Origin: Plasmopara viticola
Taxonomy: Eukaryota; Oomycota; Peronosporomycetes; Peronosporales; Peronosporaceae
Length of the DNA: 64,000 bases
Assembly: GCA_001695595.3 (NCBI GenBank)
Contig: MBPM02000046.1
Span: forward strand, 1-64,000
Direction: 5' to 3'
The notes beneath the pieces were generated by a model. That model saw nothing but the letters and a program-made list of their open reading frames with translations, was not told the origin of the DNA and searched no databases. Each line of letters starts with the position of its first letter. The first letter of the stretch is position 1. Position numbers and translations under genes: made by a program. This document shows, one piece after another, positions 45,120 to 57,880 of the stretch.

Positions 45120-45719
45120 TTTTGTGTCAAGCAGGCACAGGCGTCTTGCATTATAGCTTTGTCGTATGGAAAAACCACGACGTTGTCTTCACAAAGCAAG
45201 GTAATGCAGGTTTGGATGTTGTCGTGTAGCAATGACTCGCCTTTATTGAGCGCGCAAGTGCGACACATCCGTTGTGATGCCAGACCTTTGTGACAAGGTT
45301 TAGTATGCTCCCCCAAATCTATCGTAATTTATGTGACCTGCTTGCGGAGCTGTGTTACTGTATCGGGAAGGTTTCGCAATTCATCTGTCGTTTTTTTGTG
45401 TCACGTCGATGCTACTTGTAGATGGCAATATTAATTTTCACACCTGTGGTTGTAAGGACTTCGCTGTGTTTTGCTGATATATGTCACGCACGTGCTGTGC
45501 ATTTATACCGCAGTTGACAGCGCCAATTTATCCGCCTGTAAACTATATTGGATTAATATGTCTTCCACAGTCAGTTATTTGATGAGGAAGCTTTAGAAGA
45601 CGTCTACCCTCTAAACCTTTGGTACGTCTCATCTTTGTAAAGCGTAGGATTTCATGAAAATAATTCTAAGTCTCGAGAAGGATGATATCATAATATACCA
45701 AAATCGTGTTGTGTGGAAT
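45120..45719. other. intergenic, nothing recognised
   Basis: No gene supported. On the minus strand this lies downstream of gypsy fossil 3 and may hold its missing RT sequence in unrecognisable form. Confidence 0.4.
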
Positions 45720-46040
45720 TTGGCAACTGGTATGTACAACCTTATCCCGCCAATCGATCTAGGGCTTAGGCTTTTCCAGCATTGAGATTTCCTGATTTAA
45801 GTCATACTTGCTCATGTCAAGAACAAAAAATGCCTCCAAGCCGTCGAGATCCTTAAATGTAACGCTCAGGCCTGTTACATTCTAGAGCCGTCCATCAGCA
45901 AGTCGAGAATGAATTGACGTTTTTCTATGCTCTCTTTACATCAGTCATCTATTTTTGCTATGCGTCTTGCTTGGATGGCGCCTGAACGCTAACCCCCGGC
46001 AAGGCAAAGACAAAGTAAAGTCGTATGGACTTTCGACATT
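45720..46040 (-). pseudogene. Ty3/gypsy fossil 3 (protease region)
   Basis: The minus strand reads VTGLSVTFKDLDGLEAFFVLDMSKYDLNQEISMLEKPKP.IDWRD in pieces: gypsy protease C-terminal sequence ending in the W/IDWR block. Upstream blocks (actttactttgtctttgcc, atgactg, agagagca..agaaaaa) also occur in the same order in fossil 4, so the two copies belong to one family. Confidence 0.62.
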
Positions 46041-49000
46041 CAGTCGATACTGGTAGGCTTTGTAAAGGAGCCGTATATAAATTTGATTTTGACCCTCTGG
46101 TAAATCCTACAAATTTAGGGAAACACTTGTACAGTTTGAGACTACCATTACGCCGAAATAAATCAATGAAAGCGTTCTCTCAATCCAAATAAGTGCATCG
46201 ATGTTTGCCTTAAAAAGTTATCGTAATTTAGGTCTTCTTTTCAGGTTTTCGTAATAACGAGTTAGTATGTTTTTGCTAATTTATCTCACCTTGAAACAGA
46301 CCGCTCCACCACTCATTGAAAATGAAACTGTTATCATTGCTTAGGGATAAGTCGCTAAACTTGAGCATTTTTTAGAGTAACGAAAAAATAGGAGGGCTCC
46401 AAATTGATTTTTTTTACAGGCCTGAAGAACTCGGACGTATAAACCTTGCAATACTGCTGGTGTGGGCTAGCTTCTAAATTGTATGAGGCCAAAGCTCGTA
46501 GGCTACACACTGACTTTAACAAAATTGTACTTAGCGCAAAAGGTAATATCGCGAAAAACGTTGGCGATCTTGCCATTCTTTAGGACATGTGAGTCGTATA
46601 TATCGCTGACTTAAAAGATGCGTGTCTAAATGTGCTAAAATGTGCTTAAAATTGAAAGGCGCACTTGGAGGAATTTATCCGTTCGCACTTAGTGGTAAGC
46701 AAATTCTTGTCATGGACAGGGCAGCTTTGTTAGGCAGCCCTCAGTCACCTAAACGTTGGCGTCAGTTTATTGAAATTCGTTTTGCTTATGTCTGGTGCCT
46801 ATCACGTACTTAATATTTGGCGTGGTTGTTAGCTTGATGAGTTAATGGGATTTAAAGCTTCTCAAGATGAAGTTTATTTGCTAACTGTTGACACGGCTTC
46901 GCACAAACCACCTTCGTCGGCCCTATTAAAACCACTACGCGCACACCCATTTTCTCATTATGCTGATCTGTTTCCTACAGAAAAAAGCTGCATCATCCTG
47001 TTCAAATTTGTATTACCTGTGATGTGCATTACTTCGTCACGAAATAAATTTTCTTCATAAGCTGGTGAAGCTATAACAAAGTATAGTATTAAGAAGGATT
47101 CGTTCATTGACGTGACCGCCGCAAGCAAATTCTATGAGTAGTTGTAGCTAATGGTATGCGTGTTGCTGGTCTAGCCAGCCGTACTTCAGAGGCAAATCGC
47201 GCCTGAAAAGATACTCTCATAAACAAATAAAGACTAGTTTACCAAAGTTGATCTTGTGCGCCTATTTACATAATCAAATACTAATTAAGACTTGTTACTT
47301 AAATTGCAGCAACGCGCATCTGTAGCATATCGTAAACGACGCTTTATCTCGTCCAGAGATTCGAAGCTGCTCCCTGCTGTAGACTTTCTTGCTGCAAATA
47401 AAGCATTTTAGTTCTGTCTCTATCTGGACTGACTTAAAGATTCACATTAAGAGATTGGACCAAGTCATTGCAAGACCCACATAGCCGGCACTGCACCCGA
47501 CGCAAAATACTAAAAAGGCCAAACTTAATCTCGAGATACATTTAGAAGGTGGCGTTGGCCAAGCCAATGCGGCTTTACAGAGGCTCAAATCAGGCAATCA
47601 CCTATAAAGCCATTACATCGGAGAGATTTGATTCTCGATTTATAAGTTAAAATGCGATGTCTCTTAAGCAGAATTTAGGCATCGCCTTGGCTTTAGCTTT
47701 TTTTGCCGGTAAGAATCGGAGACGCGAGCTTCAATAACATAAGCTAAAGAAGCCGACAATCTCTATTCTTGGAAACCACTCTTTAAACAAGTCGCGGTTA
47801 CCGTTTTCGTGGATGAAATTGTGTATAAACCCGCCTAGCACTCAATACTTTAGAGTAAATGTAGCGTCGATAGAAGAGGCGATGTAAATCGTTGTATAAG
47901 AAGAGAACAAACACAGACGACATCGCTTCTTTAGATACTGATCTTTGGATGTACAGGACCCAAATTATGGGTCTGCTAATGAGCTCAAATTTAATAGACT
48001 AAAGCATTGCCATCTAAAAACTATTGCGTTTTAGGCCGCGGCACATGATCCGCGATATTCTTATTAAAAAGGCTCCTGAAATGGATTTTTGGCCCGTTTA
48101 AGGGCTCCGAAGTACCGCTGGTAGAAGTCGCGCCTTTTTATTGGACAGAGAAACTTTCTTAGATTTTACAATGCATTTAAAAACGGTGTGTGATAGATGC
48201 AAACCATGAAAACCTATCTTATGAGACCTTGCCAGCGACATTTGCGACGAAAATTTCTAAACCTGGCCAACAATTGCGATCATTCAAGAATGCTGACAGA
48301 TTCTTAATGTAAACACGTCAATGTCGTTTCGACTAGCTAATGGGATGGCTCAAGTCCTTAACAAAGTAAATAGATACCTGGCTCTGATAGCTGAAAAGCT
48401 CTACAGCACAAACCATTTTTTGTCTTTGTTTTGTACAAATATGACTTGATTGTGTACACGTAGTTGCTATCAATCACGACCTGTGGACCAATTGACGGCG
48501 CAATGCCATCGTAGCCACCAGCTTAGTTTCACGAAACGGACTTTAGCGAGTCATGTTTATGCTTTTACTGTGCTTAAGCCCTGTCAAAAAGAAAACCTGG
48601 ATAGCTTTACGCCTAAGTTGAATGCAAGATACCGGGACTCTAATATCAATCTAAAGGAAGTCGTAAAGACGTGACAATGTCTTCGTTGCACCGGCTACTG
48701 AACGCACAAAATATGATTTTAGTGGGCTAGTAGCGTAGATCCACAGGTGGGCAGCATAGTGCCACTTTTTGCTGGTAACAAAGCTTTCCAAGAAGGTTAC
48801 GAAGGTCCATTAGGCTTGGTTTATGACTTTTACCATCAAAAGCGGCAAATATTGCTCTACAAAAAGAGAACAAGATGCGTTAATAAATCAGTCTTTGGGG
48901 GTCACAAGCAACCTCGTTGTTGACATAAAAACTATCTCCCCAGGGATATTTTCAGGCACAAACGGCCTCTTGTCGCACTCAAAGCTCCTTAACTAAAGAC

Positions 49001-52000
49001 ATTGTTGGAGATTTCAGAATGAGTGAACCTCGAGGATCACAGAGTGACTGAGTTCTTCAAAAAAGATTAGCCAGAAAATATTTTTTAAAGAAAAGTATAC
49101 TTGAAAGATAATAAAATCTTTTGTTTAAAGTTAAGATGTCGTGTAGTAGCCTTTAAGATACCTTGTTTTGCGTCTGAACAAAGATGTCTTAATTGATCGC
49201 GAAGATCTGGAATATTCTTGATACTGAAAATACTCAGATGTGAAGTACAGTGAGCCATCATTGCATTTCCACATGATTGCTTGAAATGAATGACTCTGTC
49301 AGCTTCATAAAACAAAAAAGTGATATCACTTCAATATATTTTTGCCACAAGATTATGTGAATTCATTAATGCATCCATGCAAATATGATAGTTAGTATGG
49401 TGCGGGATTTGATATTCCTAATTTCCTCAAAATGTTTTTGTATTCACAATTCGATAGAAGTGCGTGGGATATTTTAAATATAAGCAGAACAGCTCAGCAG
49501 TAGCCTTCACAGGATGCGTAATATAAGAAGGGAGGTGCTTCTAACAACATGTGCAGGTGTACTCCACAAACTTTAAAATTTTATAAATACCTACTACGTG
49601 ATCATAGTACTCTACCATTAGAGCTCATGAAGCCTGTTAAACGTGATACCTGGACCTCAAGGCCTTATCGTACAGATTGGACGCCATGGAGTGTTCCGGC
49701 CAGATGGCGATAGAGAATGCAGCCACTTTGTCACGTTCATCCATAGAGTCTTTCGAGTGGCGTGAGCTGCGCGACCGCCAAGTATGAGTAGCTGGCTACA
49801 TCCATTCCAGATCATTTCCGCGGGTTAAGGAAGAGCATACACCTGCGTATGCGTCGAATTGACCATCAAGTGAAACGAGAAATATGGCCATACAGCACTT
49901 TCTACAGAGAAGGCGTACAAATAGTATGATTTATACCAGTGAACAAGTGTTCACAGTTTCCGTTTCTAAGAATAAAGCGTGTTATCGAGTGCACTTTAAT
50001 AAACAATATACCCTATACAATATTTATGTAGTCCTGCCTTCGATTGCAACTAAAAGACTGCAATTATACAGGTACTTCGATCCGTTTTGAGTATTATCCA
50101 AAAATCTCATTGTCCAAACCGAAATAAATATTGTTTGGGTGCCTAACGTACACCAAAAGCCTCCACTCTTTCAAGACTCCTGAATGCTCAAAGTCAGATC
50201 TAAATTTATGATATTTTGCTACAAATGGTTCCTTGATTTGTGCTATCGAGACTTTTTATTTACATTTCTAAGCCACACCACTCGTAAATTAACATGATAT
50301 CGGAACAGGTTTCCAATTAAATCTTGGTGATAATAGTGTAAAAACAAACTCAGGTGTGCTCTCATACCTTGTGAACACCCTTGTTTTTGGGCTTCTCGTA
50401 CCGCCGAGAGATAAACGCACGTGTATAGCTGCCCGTAAGGCCGTGCTAGAACAGCTTTTTTTTCATAAATTCCATCAAAAAAAAACAAACAGAGGTTTTT
50501 AAGAATTTTTTTGGTGTGCAAAGAAGGTAAGAGTATTATTATGCGCAATGACGTAGATTGGAAGTGAAACATCCATTTGAAAGGCTCACCATTTCCTAGT
50601 CAGATTCGTTGTTTGAAGAGTTAATGTCTCACACGGAATCTCGGTAGGCAAGCTTCATTGGTTTAAAAGCTCACGAGGTGCAAATTGCAAATATCCATCG
50701 TAGTTACACAGTTTCATAGCTGTCTGCCTCAGTAGATTCAGCCATTTGGTCTTAAGTTTTTTCTTCTGGTTCACAATCTGGTAATCTCATCGCAAGAGCA
50801 TTTTCGGTCGATCTTCAACTCTAAGAATTACCGACTTTTCGGTCTACAGACGCAGCATCGATGAAGCTGAAGCAACCTTCTTCGAGGTTGCCTCTATCCC
50901 AGTAGAATGACCCGGCCGACCGGCAGTCAAACTTCATATATTAATTACTAAAGAAAGAAGGCCTATAAGGTACTTAAATTGTCTACCCTAGTAAAAAATA
51001 ACTCCCAATTTTCTTCTACGCAATTTTGGAGTGGTAACGGACCGTTACATAAAGTTTAGCTGATGTGGGAAAAACTGGCTTGTTGCTTAGAGAAGTCCTT
51101 TAAAAATGGTGCGCGTTAGTAATCCAATCAGTATACATATTATATAATACCTGCCTGCGCATGTACAATATAAAAGGGAAGACCAAAGTAAAATGACTAT
51201 TATATACAAGCGTCTGTACGAGGTCAAGCTCACTGAACAAATGCGTATTACATATTGCCGTACTGGCCTCAATCGAATAATGTTTAGCTTGACGTGTAAC
51301 AGCCATTTAGTGCTACGCTGTCGAATTTCTAGATTTTTGGCATCCAAAAGTGCTTACGCTCGTTTTCTGTATCCTTTGACAATCAAAACAACTTTGGACA
51401 CTCAGAATGTGGGATTATAATCTTTGCGTCTTGAATTTGACTCCACAACCTGCAAGCTCAAGCGATGATAGACCGATAAAAGTGACAGATTTCTTATAGC
51501 TCCCTGGACAATGATTGGTCGACCCCTCATTGTTCCAGCACAGTGTGAACTACACATCATTATAGTATTCATCTTAACCTTACACGTGTATTTCCGCTAG
51601 TTTATATAGACGATGCCGTTGAATGGACAAACGTGCATTTTACGGAATTTCTGAAGAAAAAGTTTTATTATTTGTAAATTTACTTAAAAGCTATATAATT
51701 TTTCGAGCATATAATGACAATTCGCTTGCAAAATATTAACATTTTATGATTTCGTATAATCTTCCGAATTGGCGTAAGAAGTGGATTTTTTTTCTAACTG
51801 GGCTGAGGTTCAGCAATTGGTCCAAGACTGGAGTTCGACTGCGCAGCACACTCGGAGGCGGCTATTCTGGTAAAATGGCAGCATCTTCTCCGCGAGTTCA
51901 TCTTACGCTTCCACATTGCCTCCTTTGTTTATAACTCAATTTTATCTGTGCATATTCTCTTAACTAACTTTCTTTCATGTGTTGTTGTACTAAGCCAAAG

Positions 52001-55000
52001 TTTCACTGATAGACAGATGCTATCTTTTCTACGTCGTATGATAAGATTTATTAGCGATCGAGATGCTAGATCCAAGATGACCATCCGCCGTAAAATATTG
52101 ATACGTGAATCAGCGTAATCTGATTGATTGAGAGCGTCGGCCTCCTAAGTCTGCCCCTGCACTATTTTGACATGCTCTATTACGTCTACTAATCCGTTTG
52201 TTTGCAGAACGTGCATTGAGACCTGAGTTCTCCTTATTTAAATTTCCTTCCACTTAGCATGATTACCACAAAAATCAAGTCCGTTTCGACCGATGATAAG
52301 ATAGATCTACTGGGTCATTCGATGGTGAATAGTCACTTGTAGACAAATGTATTGCTCCTTTAAAGGCACTGTTGTCATGATTAGATGGTCAATTTCGTCC
52401 TATTGTAGAAATACTTCATTATTTAGTGTGTTTAGCAATTTGTCCCTCTTAGTCTTCCAGAAAGAGAGCATATGCTGGGACTGGCATACGGTCTGAAAAA
52501 AGTAAATTATACAAGCCTGCATACTAATTTGTGGTTTAGATAAAAGTATGCGGTGGACTTGATTCTTACACATCTCTGAGTGTTCATCAACAAGGCGTCA
52601 AATGACTGTGCCACTTTAGGTACGCGAAAAATGAGCTAGATTAATAGACGAATACATAAAAACAGATTTAAAGGATTAGACGAAGATTCTAGCTAGTGTG
52701 GAACCTGTTGCTCAATCTGCCCACACTACAAGAGTAGTCCAATGCTAGCCTCGCTGCTACAAGCATACTGCTTTTACCTATAGACTAAAGCATGATCAAA
52801 CTCGTAGAGCCCGAATATCGCAATATACAGCTGCTTAGCGGCAATGAGAGCTGCAAATGCAGCCGTTTAAGCCCATGTAATTTTTTTTTCCTAAAGAAGT
52901 TAGCAAACCGCACGTCCGTCGGATGCAAAAAAATAATGCTATCAGCTTGAAAATTTATAAGAGGTCGGGCTCTCGATTTGCCTGCGTGAACGAAGGTTCA
53001 ACTATAAAGTGCTAGTAGGTGAGACTGTACCTACATGAAGCGTCGTATTCTCTGTAGCCTACGCGACTTTTCCAAATGCCCCTCGTGATCGAGATTGGTG
53101 CCGTTTGTGTACCACACTTCAACCTTTACTTGGGTGTCACCAGCTCCCTTGTTGCCACTTTGCACCAATATTCATATCTTACTGCCCAAAACCATCATCA
53201 TTACCGCATCACAAGTCAATATTTTCACTTATACAACTTCAACCTAGCAAATAGATCAATGTCGGAATGTCGATCGCGTGAAGCCCTTAAGCAGTTTTTA
53301 ATAGAATATGTAAAAAATGTTCATGAACGAGGAAAAAATTTCTGCTTTTATGACATACTGCTATAACAATGACGAATTAAATACTCCACTTTAGAGCCAA
53401 ACCTTAATTTTCGATTTTCAGCAAAGTAATACAAAATGTACCCTGTGATGTATCTCAATTCACTATCAACTTATTACTGTTGGGCGCATTTTTAAGGCAA
53501 AATACACATGAAATCTTACGTCTATCCCATTTTAGAAATGTAATCCGCCTTTTTTTAGCAAGCTCCACACAACTTCATTGGCAGAATTTCTCCTCGTCAT
53601 GGTCGTCTACGTATCCATTATCACCGCCACTACCTCCTCCGCATCTCTTCCATTTCCGCGCGTTTCTTCGCAGCTTTCTTTGTCCGGCGCTAACTCCTCG
53701 TAAGGCCGAAAAGCGACACGTCCAGCACTATAGATAGGGCTTTAACCATTGTTTATTCGTAGAATCAAATGTGTTGCCCTATTAACTGGTACATAATTAA
53801 CGTGGGCCACTCTGGTAGTCATAATAGTGATGTACTGCTAACAGCACCTCGTACCGAGACATGGCACGATAAGTACTTAGGTTTAACAGCCGAATGTTAG
53901 TCAACCCGACAATTTTTTGTTCAAATTAATTGAAACATTGCCCTTTCAAGCTTAATACATCGCTACCCTCATGGTTTTTTTCGCATACGCCCCACAAGTG
54001 AAATGTGATACGGACGAGACCATAATAATACCATGGGCTAGCTCATAGCCTCGACAGCGCGATAAAACGTTTGTCAAAATGTGCGGTTTATCTAGCTTCT
54101 ACTTTACCTTGTGGCCGCATTCTGCAAAAAAATATCCGTCCGACAAAACTCTGCGTGAGGCGGGGCAACTGTGCGACAGAGCGTTGTGACGCATAATTGA
54201 ATTGATCACGATCGGATGAAATCCTAGTAGGTAAACTTTGACCTTAACGAGCACATGGTTTGTCTTAAATAAAGTTCTTTTTGGAGATCAAAGGCTTACA
54301 AAAATCAAGCGCAATTACTCAATTTTGACCCCCGGCGTGTTGTAGCAGTGCGGAACCAAGGGGCAAAATCTGACGCATCATATACGACATGGAACGGTCG
54401 TTTTGGTTTGCTAATGCAGACTTCATGTCTGAAGAAGTTCTTTTGTCTTTGTCAGCACCTCTTTGTATCGGGATTCTCACATTTTGTGCGTATCCTAGTA
54501 TATAATCCCGAACAAAAGTTCAAAACGCCTGTGTAATTTGCACTAACTTTACGTGAATTACCGACAAGTCAAGCCACTTCTTTAAGTGTTTCTGGCGTAG
54601 GAAATTGGCAATTCGCAATGTTCTTGATCCTACCAGGGTCTTTCTGAAGCCCTACCTCTCCAATAGATATAAATAGTATCTGCGCAGGAGATGCACTGAT
54701 CTGCTTCTACGTTTAGATTTTTTGTGCGCATGTAGCGCATATACGTTAGCGCTATTTGCAAGAACTTCTTGTAGATTTTCCATCTGTCTTTCCCTACTCT
54801 GCGCGACTGACGACAAAACTTCGTCATAGTATGTCTGTGCATGCGCCTTGTGAGAACTTAAGCGACAAAAAGGAGCAACAGATGCACTTTAAAGGCTTTT
54901 AGGCATGATTTATCACTTCGAAAGCATACTGCTCGGAGTGCTGGCCGCGGTAAATGGTATGTCGCTCTCTTTAATGAAGATTTATTCCTTATATGTCGAG

Positions 55001-57589
55001 TGCCTTGTACACCGTGAATCATACCCAATTGATATTTTGCAGCCCATCCTTTTCAGGAAGTGACGTCTTCACCAGGATGATGCCCGCATTCTGCTTCTTA
55101 AAAGCGTGTATGACGTGCCACTTTCAAATTGCATCTATGTTGCGTAAAATGAGGGGACTTACTTTCTCAATTTTTTACTCCTACGCGCTGTGCACAAAAT
55201 GATGCGTTATTGACGTCACACTGTTTCTTTAACAAACGTCGCTGTCTGGCCACGTAGTATTCGTTGTCTAGAATCAAATCAATTTTTGACATGCACCTTT
55301 ATAAGTGGTAAAGCCAACGAAGGGCTAGTTATTAACATCCTGATATTCTTTAACCTGAAGACAACACATGTCTAATAAAATGCGTTGAAATCGAAAAGTC
55401 AACTCCTTCTTTAAGTGTCTTTTAGGTGTCATCTAAGAACGCCTAGCTTTGATGCGAAATATGTTTATTTTACTTCAGCTGTACGAATGTATACCAACGC
55501 CATAATCAGCTTCTTGAGTCTACTATAAAAATTTGGCTAGCTAAAGGTATATAATATAGCAGTATCATCAATTTCCGATACGTCTACCTTAAAATGTTTC
55601 TATTCTAGACCAAGTGACCTGTACGCTTTGATAAATGGCATGCGTCGTCAACTTATTCGTGGAAATATCATCAGTCTCGAAGCGACGTTTGAATTCAATT
55701 TCGTATCATAACGATCGTATTTTGATGAAGCGACGTGTAGGTCGACGACTAAGCCCCAGCTTTAGCAAAATATGTACCCATCCGCGGGCAACATAAAGAT
55801 GGCCCCTCAGAGAACTCGTCGTCGGGCCGACGATCTCATAAGTTGCATCAGCAACGACATTTGCTCAAGCCACTCCATGAGCATAGTCAGGACCACGCAT
55901 TTGATGCGTTGTCCTGTAGCCAACCATATCTTGCAGGGTATACAACAAGCTGTGTTTGTGACGAATGTGCGCAATAGATGACAAGCTATTTCAGATGTAT
56001 CGGCAGGGCCTCACCCTTAATGACTTGATTTCAAACAGCTAGGCATGCAGCGAAAGCTGTCACGACACTCATATTGCCAGAATCGCTTATACTGCATTTG
56101 CACGAAGCCAGCCCACGCACATAAGGTCACAATCACTGCTCGGTGACTCACATGCTAGTGAAAGAGCCTCGCTTATGCTGCCGTGTTGCTTCGACTAGTT
56201 GCCATCAACGCTAACCATGCCATGTAGTTAGTGCCGTGTCTCATGAGCAACGATCAGTAGCTAACCCGTGTATTTGAACGCCACTGCAAATCCTTTGACT
56301 ATATGTAGCCTTTTAAAATGGCACACTTGGCAATTACTATGATGCGCTGGTATGCTTCTGCTTCTTGCCAATAATTCCGGTGTCATATTGCTTTACTTGT
56401 GCTCCTTTAAAGTAAATACGGTTAAGGAATCGATACCGTCTTATAGTTTTTTTAACAACATTACCTAAGCATTGACCAAACCGCCAGTCAAACCCAATGA
56501 TTTTATTTTTACCCTTCTCTAAATTTTACAAAATCTTGAATTGCTCCAGTGTAAAATTCGAAAGTGATAAATTCTCCGCATCTGGATCGGTTGTAAACCT
56601 TGAGCTCAAAGCTGATAATCTTTTGGACGTGAGTTAATATCGAAACAGCTGGCTTTTCGCTTAAAGGAGCATTAAACAAATGTTGGCTCCTGGCGAACGA
56701 GAGGCACCCTCTTACTCGCAACCAGTTTGCACTCTCTAAACTATCGCAAAATATACATCCTCTGCTGAAGCTACCGATATTAATTAAGTGCAAATAGGTT
56801 TGACGTTAAGACAAAATTAGAATGAACATTGTATTAGATAGATTAGAAAGGCCACCGGTAGATCTTGTTGCACGACTTCTCTGAGCAAAGTTTTATGCAA
56901 CTTATCGAACGTAGTAACACTTATAGCCAGTCTTTACTAATTCCCCGAATTTTAACAGCTATGCATGAACCCATTTAATCGCATATGTCGATGAGCACTG
57001 CGCAGTGCTCGAACGTTTTATAAACCTGAGTTCTTTCGAAGAGGAAACTAGCAGTCGTGAGCTGCTAATTGTGCACACAAGCATATAACATTCATCAAAA
57101 CCATATCGATTCTCGGTATATCGTGCTGAATGCAAGCCTGACAAGCTAATTCTAGTGCCGACCCGTTTATGAGCAAGCCAAAACAGGAGTCGCTATAAAC
57201 AGCAGAATTAGGGGCTTCATACAATCAGATTCGTCTGATTAGCAAATAAGATTCCAATTTAGAGGCATTCATGCGACCATTTATCGGAGACGTAGATGTT
57301 AAAATTAATTGAGTGATCGATTCCCCAATAGTGGTTGCAATTGCCGAGCTAGTAAGTTGTCAAACGATCTATTTCAGTATGGGATGAAATTGGCAGATCC
57401 ATCCCGAGACGTTGCTTTAGAGAAACTATGCTTTCAATTGTGACAATGCTCGACTCAGCGGTCTTTCGGTCTTCGAGAAACATTAAAATTTATTTGCACA
57501 GTACATGTGTGTGGGCAAGTCTATCAGACTTGCGCAGAGGATCAAAACCAAATCTTACACGCTAGCTCCGTTGCAAAGCGTACCAATAC
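46041..57589. other. long gene-poor stretch
   Basis: Over 11 kb of AT-rich DNA with no supported gene. Frames such as 46845-47060 (+), 49085-49315 (-), 50243-50572 (-), 53076-53366 (+) and 55772-55981 (+) are short and without recognisable domains. Decayed transposon sequence is likely, but I could not assign any of it. No tRNA or rRNA gene was recognised. Confidence 0.45.
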
Positions 57590-57880
57590 TGACAGAACGT
57601 CAAAAGACAGCTATACTTTACTTTGTCTTTGCCTTTTGGAGGCTAATTTGAACATGGGCATAGAGGCGTTCAAAAGCAACCCGAGCAAGACAGTTAGCTA
57701 AACTAAGATGACTGGTGCGAAGAGAGCAGTAGAAAAAGTCATTTGAATGCACGATTAGCTAATATACGGCTCTTGGTGTCGTTAGGGTTTTGACAAACCC
57801 GGCTGTATATATTAGAGACTTTGACAGCATGAAGTTCTCTTTCGCACTTGACGGGAGCATGTATGACTTACTTTCGGGCA
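57590..57880 (+). pseudogene. Ty3/gypsy fossil 4 (protease region)
   Basis: It shares ordered blocks with fossil 3: actttactttgtctttgcc (~57617-57636), gcaagac, aagatgactg and agagagcagtagaaaaa, then FALDGSMYDLLSGI (~57835-57877), equivalent to the protease block FLVLDMD.YDLILGM. Stops interrupt it. The rest of the element cannot be followed downstream. Confidence 0.55.

Noticed and set aside
42050..55240. Shared gacgtcacact segments at about 42080 and 55212 as a dispersed repeat
   Set aside because: The similarity covers only about 30 bases. This is too short to define a repeat family by eye.
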